64,000 nucleotides of DNA, from contig OX578142.1 in NCBI GenBank assembly GCA_951213105.1, positions 4,604,649 through 4,668,648 of the forward strand. The letters are read 5' to 3'. Origin of the DNA: Amaurobius ferox (taxonomy: Eukaryota > Arthropoda > Arachnida > Araneae > Amaurobiidae). The notes below the pieces were generated by a model that was not told the DNA's origin, made no database searches, and saw nothing but the letters and a program-made list of their open reading frames with translations. Shown piece after piece: positions 10,530 through 21,395 of the stretch; position 1 is the first letter of the stretch; each line of letters opens with the position of its first letter. The position numbers and the translations under genes are program-made.

Positions 10530-10671
10530 ATATAGATAGATATATTTTGATATAGCCGAACAATCGCTCAATCACTGTCTATCTCTCATCTCCGCTACAT
10601 ACGAAAGTGATGGTTAATGGTATTACCATCACTTACTTCATCGTTCATGAAGTAAGTGATGATCTCACACC
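10530..10671. other. Junction between LTR 3 and LTR 4 with adjacent palindromes
   Basis: It contains two hairpins side by side: GTGATGGT...ACCATCAC (about 10608-10633) and ACTTACTTCAT...ATGAAGTAAGT (about 10630-10656). No coding sequence is seen. Confidence 0.5.
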
Positions 10672-11561
10672 TGCTGGAAGAATGTAAACAAAAAGATCGT
10701 GATTCACTATTCTCCTGAACGATGTTCAAAAACATAATTTTATTTTTGATTCACTTACCTCGTTCTCGAGAGTGACTCAGGGCGTTCTTTCAGCAGAAGT
10801 CTTCATGCAAATTGAATATCCAATAAGCACACAAACTCATTTGCATATTTGGGGGAGGACCCTGGAAATCGTTCCAGTATGTACTGATCTCCATGTATTT
10901 AGGAAGCTCATGCTGGAAACATCTTCAGACAGAGAAAGAGCCAGTGTTAAGTGCTTTTGCTGTTGAAGCAGTTGCTGCAGTGTAGTAGGAAACGTCGTTG
11001 GTTAGAAATATTGTTAGTTGAAAGCATTGTAGAATGCGCTGGTTGGAAATTAATCTGTAGTAGGTCTTTAACAGATTATATCATGACAGTCTTTAAAAAG
11101 ATGGCCTTAGTTAAGAAGGCATGTCCGGTGACAAACTATACACAGTTGTGTTAGCCTGTGTTCTGTGACTGTGATTGTCAATAATGAACTTATATCGGTG
11201 ATTTACTCTTTTTAAACATTTTGTGCATAGTCGCGTTTCGTGTCAAGTCATTGTGTCCTAAAGTTCCAGTATGTGACCTTTTAGAGGTGGAAGTCGAACT
11301 ACATATGACGAATACGTTCATGAGTATTAATGTTTCCAACATGGACTTCCTAAATAGTTTACAACTCTACATTCTAATCCTGTAAATATATTTATGCTGC
11401 ATATTGTTGAAGCAGCCAGCCAAATGTACTGTGGAAAGATTCTATTGTTATCAATAAACGTGGATTTTGTTAAACAAAATTGACTTCTTTTTTCTTCATT
11501 CTGACACTGCTATACTTCTGCTTATGACAACATATATTCCACATTGCTGATTTGTCATACA
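10672..11561 (+). repeat. 5' LTR of copia 4 (LTR 4)
   Basis: It begins TGCTGGAAGAATGTAAAC and aligns with the start of LTR 3 (GAATGTAAA, GATCGTGATTCAC, CCTGAACG). It keeps ATGCAAAT (near 10805) and ATTTGCATAT (near 10840) and has a CAATAAACG signal near 11453. It ends CATACA at 11561, just before the primer-binding site. The short ATG frames at 10772-11154 are not genes. Confidence 0.75.
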
Positions 11562-11565
11562 GGAT

Positions 11566-11580
11566 GGTTACGGGCCCAGT
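11566..11580 (+). promoter_or_regulatory. Primer-binding site of copia 4
   Basis: GGTTACGGGCCCAGT matches the reverse complement of the initiator tRNA-Met anticodon arm with one mismatch, in the same position relative to the LTR as in copia 2. Confidence 0.8.
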
Positions 11581-12060
11581 TAATCTACTCAGAATGATAA
11601 AAAAAAATCCAGTCAATTTGATGAGGGTCCTCTAAGTTCGTCCGTGAAGTGTAAACATCAAAGGAGTTGAGAGGTTCTGCAACTACTGGAAGGAAATTAA
11701 AAAGAAACATGGAGGCTGTTAAGATGCCATAGCTGCCAACCTTGGAAAATGAAAATTAGGGAGATTTTTAAATATTTGCAATTCGCGACAAAAATCGAAA
11801 AATCGCACAGCGCGATAACAATTTCTTTTTTTACAGAAAGCATAAAAGGGACTTTTCAAGACAGAATAGGGATTTTTTCCCTCTACTACAAAACTGCACC
11901 ATAAAAAATAGACAAATATGATAAAAAATCTGTATTGTATCTATAAACACAATTTAATTTCAACGAATACAAAAGACTTAAATCATCTTTTAAAAAATAA
12001 GCACATTCGTTAGTTATTCTCATCAAAGTCTATAACAATGTTCATTACACTGAATATGAT

Positions 12061-12111
12061 CCATCTCGCTGCTCTAAGTCCTTCGGACGAGCCGGACGGC
12101 CTGGGGCTTTC
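12061..12111 (+). mobile_element. Micro-SINE copy (51 bp)
   Basis: The body contains CTAAGTCCTTCGGACGAGCC and ends in CCTGGGGCTTTC. It is flanked by 14-bp duplications ACACTGAATATGAT (12047-12060 and 12112-12125). It matches the 3' end of the 153-bp SINE at 48.9 kb. Confidence 0.8.
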
Positions 12112-12419
12112 ACACTGAATATGATGCATAAAGAAAAATATCATTGGTTACTGTTTAATAATCATTCACATGTCTTTGACACAGAAACACTTCTCTGCAG
12201 ATAAAATATTGAATAAAAGAAATCTTTTGGTAAGTAAAAATACAGCACGTAAAAGTTCTATATAATTAAAAAATGTCAAATACAATCCTTCTTACTACTT
12301 AAAAATAAAGTAGTAGCTCTTTTTGATTTTTTTAAGAACTCCTTACTAAATTCTTCACTATCCCTTCACAGAGTTCATACCGATTTTTCAAAATAGAAAA
12401 ATTTGTATTATGCAAAAAT

Positions 12420-12940
12420 AATCAAAAAATTAACCTTAATAATTAGCCATAATATGAAAATAAGCTAGTTTAGTCAATCTAATATACAACATTTAAATGA
12501 TGGAGATGGATGGAAAAAGATACTAACGTACTCTCGGCAATTCACGCGAAGTAACTGAATTGCGCAATCGCACTATTTATGCGAAAATAATTAAGAAATT
12601 AACCACAATAATTAATCAGAATATGAAAATAAGCTAATTTAGCTGATCTAATATGCAACATTTAAATGATGGAGATGGATGGAAAAAGATACTAACTTAC
12701 TCTCGGCAATTCACGCGAAGCAACTGAATTGCGCAATCGCATTATTTATGTGAAAATAATTAAGAAATTAACTATAATAATTAATCAGAATATGAAAATA
12801 AGCTAGTTTAGTCAATCAAGAATGCAATATTTAGAAGATTGAGATGGATGGAAAAAGATACTATTGTACTCTCGGCGATTCATGAAAACAAACTGAATTG
12901 CGCAATCGCAGTGTTTATGCGAAATTAATGAACAAAATAA
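12420..12940. repeat. 169-bp tandem repeat, ~3 copies
   Basis: GGAGATGGATGGAAAAAGAT recurs at 12502, 12671 and 12840 (the last with T for the first G): exactly 169 bp apart twice. Each unit also carries AATATGAAAATAAGCTA and CTGAATTGCGCAATCGCA. A single degenerate relative lies at 36690-36830. Confidence 0.9.
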
Positions 12941-14386
12941 CATTTTAGCGATTTATGCTCAATAACCTTTGAAGAAGTATGTTTATTACTTTCATAAAAT
13001 AAGCGATTGAGATCTTAATTTACAATACACGCGGCCGTAAATCTCTGTTAATTTGATTGGCATTACCCTGCATTGTATTATGGATTTGCTACGATCCCGG
13101 GAATGATAAAACTCAGTGCTAAAAATGCGGAAAATTGGTGTTTTCGAGGAATTATACCATGTCTGGTTAATTGATAAATTTCCAACAAAAAACGCCGGAG
13201 AATTTCGTTAGTAATCCGGAGGCTGGAGAAGTAATGAAAAATCCGGAGTCTCTGACCCAAATCCGGAGAGTTGGCACGTCTGCATAGGGATTTTTTTAGG
13301 AAAATCCCTTTTGTAGGGATTTTTTCTAATTATTGTAAAAATTCGGGAGATTTAGGAATTTTTCGGGAGTTCGGGAGATTGCCTCAAAATTCGGGAGACT
13401 CCCGGAAAAATCCGGAGATTTGGCAGGTATGAGATGCTGTTGCTGATGAAGGAAAACTATGCAATGTGGAGCAATGGCATGGCTTTTGCACTTAAGGCTG
13501 ACGGTTGTTACGGTTTTATCGAAAGGAGTGTAAAATCGATGAAACCACATACCGATGAGATCAGGACGAGTTCACAAGTAGAAGGGATAAAGTATTATCC
13601 ATGCTGTATTATGGCTTATCACCTGAATACCAGGAGCTCATCAACATTTCTGATGATCCCACTGATGCCTGGAAAAACCTGAAAGACCACATTGAGGCTC
13701 CAACAAGAGCAAATCTAGTTCGCCTGCTTGATGAATTTTTTAGCATCCGTCCAGATGAGAGTGAGCTTATTGACATTTTTTGTGCAAGATTAAAGAAAGC
13801 CATAATAAAGAAATTTGTGTTGCGTTCCAGACCATCCGATATCTCCCTGACATCTTTCAAGGGATAGTGCAAATAATTTATAGATGGCCAAACGCTGATT
13901 TTACCTTGGACAAAATATAGACAGAACTATCCACCAAAGAAGGTCGGTTATGACAACAGAGCAGAGACCTTAATGTTAGAGTTAATTCTTCTTATTCTGT
14001 CTCGTAAAAATAAATTTGTTTCTAAATGTAACAACCAACTGAAAAATTTCCATGTTAAGCCTAAATCTAAAATGACACAAATTGAACCATGTCATTTTTG
14101 CAAAAAAATGGGTCACTTGAAAAAGGACTGTTCTAAATTGAAATCCAAAAATGAAACCAGCATTGTTGAGCTAAATGTCAAACCTAATATAGAGACCAGT
14201 TTTGCTGTAGATCCTGTCGATAAGTTCCACTGGGTCATAGCTACTGCTGCCACATGTCATTTCTGTAACAACAAACTGTTGTTTCTAAATTATAAAGAAA
14301 TGAAAGGCACTTCTATGTCGCTGGCAGTAGATAATGTCAAAAGCCCAATTGAGGCTATCGGGATAGTCAAAATGTATGTTATTGTA

Positions 14387-16254
14387 AATGACCCAAATTG
14401 GAGAAATTTAGTCACTTTTTTTGGCCAATTTCATCGAAATATAGAATTTCATTTTAAAATCTGTTTACTATATTCATCTTAAAAGTTTAAAAAAAAGGGA
14501 GGGGAGGGGGAATTTACATATTTGTCCGGAGATCGGCAGTCAATGCAAATATCGAAGATTCATGAAGAAATGCAGAGTTGGCAGCTAGGGTTCAGTATTT
14601 ACAAATCAATAATAAGTTTTTATGTTTTATAGTCGCTACTGTTTTTCTTGTCATTTTGACAAAATATAAATCATACCCTTGAAACTCCTCTAGACCCTTT
14701 GAGTGAGCTAGACAGCCTGGGTAATAATAAAGAAAGGTATGAATCACATTAATTTCAGGGATTGATATAAATAATGCACAACCTACTAGAAAGAAAAATA
14801 GGAACATATTGCACGAGGAAAAATCGTGCACTAATACAGTTTTTCACCATACTGCTGCAAAATAGCCTTCTACTTTATTAATAATAGTTTTTCTATATAA
14901 AATACAAAATAATTACAAACGTTTTAAATGATGCAAACAAATTGTAACAGTGGAAAAATACTTTCACAATAAAACGAAATATAGAGGATTGCGCACAATT
15001 GTCATTTATTGCGATACTGCTGCAAAATAGGCAGCTTTCATGTTATTAAAAATATGCTTGAAAAATAGTTTTTCTGTATAATATATGAAATAATTACAAA
15101 CTTTTTAGATGATGCAAACAGATTGCAGAAGTGGAAAAATATTTTCACAATAAAACAAAATATAAGGAAGATCACGGACAAATGCAGTTTATCGAGGAAT
15201 CCGGTACTTGTGCAATATAGCTTTCATTTCTTTAATAATATGTCTAAAAAATAGTTTTCTTGTATATAACACGAAATAATCATAAAAATTTTAGTCGATG
15301 CAAATGTGTTTCTCCCACATTAATTAGAATCAGACCCGATCACGTGGAAATGGATTTTTAGATGAAAAAATGGGAAAACTTTGATCTTAAAATTCCAGCC
15401 TCTGTTTCTCATTTTGTGATCTACTTCCGATTTTATGACTTATAGATACTCTTATGCAGATGAAAAATATGCAGATTTGCATACAATAAAATATAAATGT
15501 TATGGAAATGAAAAATCAGACTACTTTGGCTCCAAATCGGATTCCCGGAACAAGACTGAAAAAACGGAACAAGTACATAAAAATCAGAACACTTGGCAGC
15601 TATAAAAATGTCATTTTCAATGTCTGATAACAAAATATTAGCTAACTAAATTTGCAAGACACTGGAACAATTTAATCTGGAAAGCAGTGTGTTTTAGAAT
15701 AGTAAGCAATTAGAATGTAAAGACTCTCCACTATCACCCCCTTTTCTTCCAAGTGGGATACATAGATGTACGAGGGGATAAAAGGGAGGGGAGCAATAGA
15801 AACTCATTAAATACCTGGAGTCTCGGACATCAGAATGTCTGAGGATAAAGCCAACAAATAAATTCTTCAGAAGTGCAATTTCAGGTCTTGAAGGGTAGGG
15901 GTGAGATGAGGTACAATAAAGATCCCAATGTTGTCCTTCCCTGAATAGACAGAGGGGGATTTTACCATCTGTGTACCACCTGCAGATTGGATTATCAATG
16001 AGGGCATCTGGCTAGTGTATAAAATGCCGCTTTTTTTTTCGACTGCTGTCCAGTCCAGTCTTCTACCAGCGATCCTAATTTAGTCAAAGGGAAGACTGAT
16101 ATTGAACAATAGCATTGTTAGGCGTCAAATTTGACAACCAGATTGAAGAATCTAGTCATCAAATTGAAATTTCTAGTCGCAAATTATGACTAACGACAGC
16201 TAATTTCGAACACTGTGGACCACAATAAGTTGATACTGCCCGGGATGTCCAGTC
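14387..16254. other. Noncoding stretch with element ends and tandem repeats
   Basis: No gene is seen. Two further GTTGGCAGCTA-type ends (14583-14594 and 15594-15604) resemble the right end of the 1.7-kb element and suggest degraded relatives. There is a GGGAGGGGAGGGGG tract near 14498 and an imperfect micro-SINE-like fragment near 14685-14722 without clear target duplication. ORFs of 66-79 codons here are not convincing. Confidence 0.5.
14830..15310. repeat. Degenerate ~180-bp tandem repeat, ~2.7 copies
   Basis: ATACTGCTGCAAAATAG occurs at about 14850 and 15014, and GATGCAAA at about 14930, 15111 and 15297. Copies share a TTTCACAATAAAAC block and differ by small indels. Confidence 0.7.
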
Positions 16255-16267
16255 TTAACCCCTTCGC

Positions 16268-16371
16268 GCCCATCGTACCCTATACGGTACGGGAAAATTA
16301 TGCTCTCACCGGCCCATCGTTCCGTATTGGGAACTCGTTGCGAACGCTTGTTTCTGCCCATCGTTCCGTAT
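16268..16371 (+). repeat. Three subterminal direct repeats at 44-bp spacing
   Basis: GCCCATCGTWCCSTAT-type motifs start at 16268, 16312 and 16356, exactly 44 bp apart, each followed by an imperfect mirrored half (for example GTTCCGTATAAGGAAC). Their position just inside the left end fits transposase-binding sites; that role is inference. Confidence 0.8.
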
Positions 16372-16748
16372 AAGGAACCAAACTTTGGAACGTTTTTTTA
16401 GAATTTTTTAATGACACTAGATGGCAATACTATACCGTAATTTTGAATTGTGGAGGTCATATGAGGTCTGAACTTTCAGCCTGTGTTTCTGTTATCGGAA
16501 TTCCTACAGCTGGGAATGACTCAGGAGTTAACATAAACAAACACACGTGATTGCTTTGTGGAGTAGCAGTAAAGTTAAAGAGCTGATCTCAAAGGCGTGT
16601 TTTGTGGGGAGTTTAATGATTTTGTTTTTTATTGTGACACTGGATTTTAGGACGAATAGGGGGATAGAGAATGGGTTGGTTTTTTTGTTTATCGGTAGTA
16701 CAGAGGGTGCATGAGGGTTTATTTTTTATTAGTTTCGTTTATGCAGCC

Positions 16749-18428
16749 ATGGCGAAAAGAGTGAAATATCTTACGGAAAGTGAAATTGCACGTATGATGA
16801 ATGAGGAGAGTGATTCGAGTGATAGTGAAACAGATATTTATGTGAGTGAAGAATCAGATGTGTGTGAAGATGATGATGACGATGATAGTGTTATTAGTGA
16901 TGCAATTAGAGCATCTAATGACGGATGGAGTCAAGATATGAAAGATCTTCCTCTTTTGACATTTTTATCTAAGAGTGGGTTGAATTTAGAGCCTGAAGAG
17001 CTTCCTGAAAAGGAATTGGACTTTTTCAGTTTATTTTTTAACGAGGAACTCATCGAATTAATTACAAGAGAGACTAATGAATTTGCAAGTGCATTTTTTA
17101 CGGCAAATATCAGTGATCCAGGCCCGTCAGATGCTCCATCGAATTTTGTACCGGTAACGGACAAGGAAATAAGGGTTTTTCTGGCGTTAGTGATGCTGAT
17201 GAGCATTATAAAAAAACCTACAATCCATATGTATTTTACAACTGATACGATGTTTGCAACGCCGTTTTTCAATTCGGCAATGTCAAGAAATCGCTTTTGC
17301 GATGTACTGCGATTTTTGCATTTCACATCAGATAGCAGTGGTCCCAGGTTATATAAAATCCAACCTGTTCTCGAAATCCTCTCAAAAAACTTCAAGGAAT
17401 TATACACACCTGATAGGGAAATATGTATAGATGAAAGTTTGTTTGGATGGAAGGGCCGCATTGGCTTTCGTCAGTATATCCCATCCAAACGTGCGCGGTA
17501 TGGGATAAAAATTTACAAACTTTGCGAGTCCCAAACGGGTTATATTTGGAATTTCCTCATCTACACAGGAAAGGACACCGAACTCATCAATACAAGCGGC
17601 CTTTACGGAGAAAGAGTTGTGAAGACTTTGCTCTCAACTCTTGAGAATAAAGGGTACAACCTGTATTTAGACAGATTTTTTGCTTCTCCAAATTTGGCAT
17701 TTTACTTGAACTCCGTGAAAACAAACATTTGTGGAACTGTTTCAAAAAATCGTTCGGGAATGCCTAAAAGCTTGCCCCGAAAATTTCAAAAAGATAAATT
17801 CTTGGCATTTCAAAAGAATTCTGTAAATGTATTTGGATTTAAAGACAAAAAAAAAGATGTTGTTATTATAACGTCAATTCACAATAACCAGAAAGTGCCT
17901 ACAGGAAAAAAAGATAGGCAAACAAAAGAAGAAATTCTAAAACCGCATTGTGTTGTTGAATACAACAAATATATGGGAGGAGTAGACACGGGAGATTCTG
18001 TAATGTATCATTATCCTGCCTTTAGAAAAACCGTAAAATGGTATCGAAAATTATTTTTCGGATTCATGGATATGGCTTTATATAATGCCAATGTTTTATT
18101 TATGAAATCAACAGGAAAAAAGTTATCAAATTTAAAATTCAAGTCGCGCGTAATATATCAAATAGTTGAAAAATATATTGAACCCAAAATGACAAAGTTA
18201 TCTTCAAAATCTCCCGTGCCTAATCCTCTCAGATTGACAGGTAGGCATTTTCCTAGTTTGTACATAAATGATAAAGGTGTAAAATCACGAAAGCGATGTG
18301 TTGTATGCACAAGAACGCGTGTGAAAGAACGCCGGTTTCAGAGAACGTATTATGAATGCAAAATTTGTGGAGTCGGGCTATGCGTAGAAGAGTGCTTTGA
18401 GAAGTATCATACTCTGCAAAACTTTTAA
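16749..18428 (+). CDS. piggyBac-family transposase
   Basis: The open frame extends upstream to 16671, but I place the start at the ATG at 16749. It has a strong context (GCCATGG) and begins the usual acidic N-terminus (MAKRVKYLTESEIARMM), giving 559 aa, typical for the family. The product excises and inserts the element at TTAA. The N-terminus is Asp/Glu/Ser-rich (residues 15-50). The DDE_Tnp_1_7 core carries the catalytic Asp in CIDES (D218), YLDRFF (D308) and YMGGVDTGD (D413, with a further Asp at 416). A C-terminal Cys-rich zinc domain (about 516-549, CVVC...CKIC...C...C..H) should bind the ends. There is no frameshift or premature stop. A 176-codon antisense frame is a shadow. Confidence 0.95.
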   Translation: MAKRVKYLTESEIARMMNEESDSSDSETDIYVSEESDVCEDDDDDDSVISDAIRASNDGWSQDMKDLPLLTFLSKSGLNLEPEELPEKELDFFSLFFNEELIELITRETNEFASAFFTANISDPGPSDAPSNFVPVTDKEIRVFLALVMLMSIIKKPTIHMYFTTDTMFATPFFNSAMSRNRFCDVLRFLHFTSDSSGPRLYKIQPVLEILSKNFKELYTPDREICIDESLFGWKGRIGFRQYIPSKRARYGIKIYKLCESQTGYIWNFLIYTGKDTELINTSGLYGERVVKTLLSTLENKGYNLYLDRFFASPNLAFYLNSVKTNICGTVSKNRSGMPKSLPRKFQKDKFLAFQKNSVNVFGFKDKKKDVVIITSIHNNQKVPTGKKDRQTKEEILKPHCVVEYNKYMGGVDTGDSVMYHYPAFRKTVKWYRKLFFGFMDMALYNANVLFMKSTGKKLSNLKFKSRVIYQIVEKYIEPKMTKLSSKSPVPNPLRLTGRHFPSLYINDKGVKSRKRCVVCTRTRVKERRFQRTYYECKICGVGLCVEECFEKYHTLQNF

Positions 18429-18826
18429 AATAACCTGGTTTTTAAGTTTTAAATTTCCTATAGTGTTGAAAGCATTGCATTTAGTATATATTTTTATATT
18501 TGTGTATAGTTCTATATTCTTACTTCTATTCTTTTGTAGTTAGAGTATTTGTGTTATTATTTTTATTTAAAAAGTTAAAAGTATTTTATTCATATTTTTT
18601 TAATATTTTATAAATGTTATTGATATGTAATTAAGCTACCATCATAATATTCTTATTTTCCACGTTTTGAATTAAAATTTTTAATTTGATTGAATTTTTA
18701 CGATTTATTTGCTGAATTAGGCTTAACATCAAAAACTCTCCGGGCCGGGGGAAACATCTCGTCTGCGAAGAGCGCGGGCTGGTGGGAGCGCGTCGTTGCA
18801 GAACATTCTGGGCTTGAAGGGGTTAA

Positions 18827-20047
18827 GGAGGGGGCAGTATTATGAATACATAAAATCCTTTTGTGGCATATTGTTTATCTCCATGGAAAAACAAACTTTA
18901 TAGGCACTCATTCCTATTACACAATAGAAGGGTTGTTATACTTTTTGGGGCATGGGTGCCAGATTTGGCAATTTATTGTCAACTTGGTGACTTTTCAAAT
19001 ATACTAGAACTGTCTTGAAATATTGAACATTCTTGGAGATATAAGCACATTCTAGAAATTTATATGGAGAGTATATAAAGAAGTCATCATTCAGTTGAAC
19101 GTTGTTGAAGTGATATGAGCTAAATTGAATTGTGATACACATCAGCATTTTGAGAATAGTATCTGTTATTTTATAAATTAGTTAAGCTTTTAATTATGGT
19201 TTTATTGTATTTGATAGTTGTTTAGTGATCTTGTAAGACAGCTATTGTTGGGACAGTTTTCCTCCCCAACTATTTAATATACATAGTTAACAGATATTTA
19301 TTTAATTATTATTATTAATAATTAAATAAATATTTGTTTAATAAACATGATATTTATTTAATTATTATTCATTTTGTTCCTTAATTATTTTAATGTTTTT
19401 CTTAATTAAGTAACTTTCAATTTTGTTAATTAAATTTTATTATCTTAAGAGATTTAATTGTGTTGCTTCTATCTATATTATTTAGAATTAAATTTCAAAA
19501 TTCAATTTGTTTGTTTTAACTCAAATATTTTTATTATTAACTCATTTGGCCTGTGGTCAATTACACCAATTTTAAGTACATAATTAAGATACTCAGTTAC
19601 TAAACAAACACCTACTTTCAGTCTAAAGCAAAGTATTAAAGAAAAGAACAAATATAAGCACAACAGACTAACTGCCTAACAAAACTTTTATTTAAAATAA
19701 CAGATTTAATATTTTTCCAGGTTCGAATCATTCTCAGGTCTGAAAACCCGAATTTAGTCAGTCTGCACTTTCTTGGGGTATTTTAAAATAAAAGAATGAT
19801 AAATTGCCAAATACAGACTCCAAGATAATGTTCAAATTTCAAATTAAAATATAATAAATAGTAAGCTTAAGGCTTCAATAACTTCAATTAATGACATATG
19901 AATATTAAAACAACAAAACAAATCATTGCTACATTTCCTGAGTGACAGACTAACATAGTGAAATGCTTCAAAAATTTTTCACTAGAGGGCAGCACCTCAA
20001 ATTAGGGCAGGTCACACAAAACCTGGAATCGATAGGTGTGCAGGTAG
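18827..20047. other. Intergenic, AT-rich
   Basis: No gene is seen. There is a palindrome at about 19298-19333 (ATTTATTTAATTATTATT and its complement). A pol III B-box-like GGTTCGAATC at about 19720 has no convincing A box or tRNA fold. Confidence 0.5.
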
Positions 20048-20055
20048 ATGAAAAG

Positions 20056-21387
20056 TAGGGTTGCACCGAATACCATCTTTTGCCGAATACCGAATATTCA
20101 GTTAAAATTCTAACCGAATATTCGGTTAAATTTTTTTAAAGGTAATATTTCTATTTTATGCCAATTTAAAATAGAAAATGTTTTTATTTTGTGCCTTTTT
20201 TAAATGAATTTACATTTAACATCCTAAATTTATTTGCATTTACATTAAGTATAATTATTAATTTAAAATAAATAAAAAATGAAATACATCATTTCAAATG
20301 CAAATTAATATAGTACTTAATTTGTTTTATGTTTATCTGCATAAATTGATAATTGACAGTTAATTCCTGATATGTGATAATCATGGCTTCATGTTATGTT
20401 ATAGAGAATCTTGCATTTACCTTACATACAAATACAAACCCAAGTTGCTTAAAATATCATTACAAATTAGAATTACAATTTATTCAAGTGAATTTTTGCT
20501 ATCTTAGTCTCTTTTGTAATGTAACTAATAAATAATTTTATCAAAATTGAAACTGAGCAGTCAAATTCAAACATTGTCAAATCATTTTTCTTTTTAAAGT
20601 GAAAAGGATACTTTGCCAGAATGTCTAGCCATTCTTTTTTAAGTTGTCACAACAAACTACAACAGAGTAGATACTGATAGATAACTAAACAGTTACACCC
20701 TGTCACAAAAGACTCAACAAAGTAACCTTCTCATCAGAAATCATGAAAGAAATTAGAAGGGTTGACTACACACACAGAGAGAAATTCTTTGGTTATCTTA
20801 CTTGACACATTTCAATGGATACAAAGGAACACCTATGGCATCCTCAGTATCTTCTCTATCTCTATCGAAATTAAAATACTGCAAAATTGAATATTCATCA
20901 AAGTGCTTTTTTTTTATATATTAATCACCTTCACCTTTTTTTTAATATTGGTGAAATGATAATTGATTTTTTTTAGCTGCATATTTTATAAAAAATTAAC
21001 TGTTATATTTTTGAACACGTAATATTATGAATTTTATTTTCTGGTTACTGCTTCATATTTAAACGAGTTAGTAAGGTTAAGGTGTGATAAGATTTAAGAA
21101 AAATTGAAAAAAGAACAAAATTTAATATCAGATTGTTTACTTTTACATTAAAATTATTTCAAATATGATAATATTGGTAAGTAACAATTTGAATTAATTT
21201 TGAACTATAATACTATAACTTTCATTCATTGTATAAAAAAATGTGCTTTACCAATTATCGAATATTTAAAATTTTTCACACTATTCGGTTCGGCTGAATA
21301 TTAAAGTATTCGGCTGAACCGAATATTCGGTTTGACTGCTGAATAGGCAGTATACCGAATACCAACCGAATATTCGGTGTAACCCTA
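20056..21387. mobile_element. Non-autonomous hAT-type element, 1332 bp
   Basis: It is flanked by perfect 8-bp duplications ATGAAAAG (20048-20055 and 21388-21395). The ends are TAGGGTTGCACCGAATA on the left and, inverted, TAGGGTTACACCGAATA on the right. Subterminal CCGAATATTCGG palindromes repeat at both ends. Eight-bp duplications and short ends fit hAT. The interior is AT-rich without a transposase frame, so it must be mobilised in trans. Confidence 0.88.
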
Positions 21388-21395
21388 ATGAAAAG

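Larger units (their letters stand above)
11728..13431. mobile_element. 1.7-kb non-autonomous DNA element inserted in copia gag
   Basis: The ends are CATAGCTGCCAA on the left and, inverted, CATACCTGCCAA on the right, flanked by a 6-bp direct repeat AGATGC (11722-11727 and 13432-13437). Removing the element and one copy of the repeat restores continuity of the host gag frame, which proves the boundaries. There is no transposase ORF. The interior has a 169-bp tandem repeat, a nested micro-SINE, and near the right end alternating GGGATTTTT/CCGGAGATTT blocks. An additional end-like motif (GAGTTGGCACGTCTGCAT, ~13266-13285) suggests a composite. The superfamily is unknown; a 6-bp duplication is uncommon among cut-and-paste groups. 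Confidence 0.8.
11709..14386 (+). pseudogene. Copia 4 gag/protease, split and frameshifted
   Basis: The gag ATG is at 11709. After six codons it is split by a transposon (11728-13431) and resumes at 13438 in the matching frame once one copy of the 6-bp target duplication is discounted. The downstream part changes frame between about 13600 and 13680 and again near 13860, and carries further stops (near 13918 and 13950). It then gives a CCHC knuckle (CHFCKKMGHLKKDC, about 14089-14130) and a protease site. The catalytic Asp codon is replaced by Ala (GCT at 14240-14242, WVIATAATCH). Homology to copia 1 ends at ~14386. It is non-functional several times over. Confidence 0.85.
16255..18826 (+). mobile_element. 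Complete piggyBac-type transposon with TTAA target sites
   Basis: TTAA at 16255-16258 and 18823-18826 flank a 2564-bp element (16259-18822). Its ends are CCCCTTCGCGCCCA on the left and, inverted, CCCCTTCAAGCCCA on the right. TTAA duplication and C-rich ends are hallmarks of the piggyBac superfamily. The element has one uninterrupted transposase gene in the expected orientation and structured subterminal repeats. Nothing in it is visibly broken, so it may be a recent, autonomous insertion. Confidence 0.93.

Noticed and set aside
12420..15310. CRISPR array
   Set aside because: Units are long contiguous tandem repeats without short repeats and unique spacers, in a eukaryotic transposon setting.
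16931..17461. 176-codon antisense ORF in the piggyBac gene
   Set aside because: It mirrors the transposase coding strand; no domain, no independent signals.
19715..19735. tRNA gene suggested by GGTTCGAATC
   Set aside because: No acceptor stem, D arm or anticodon arm can be built around it.
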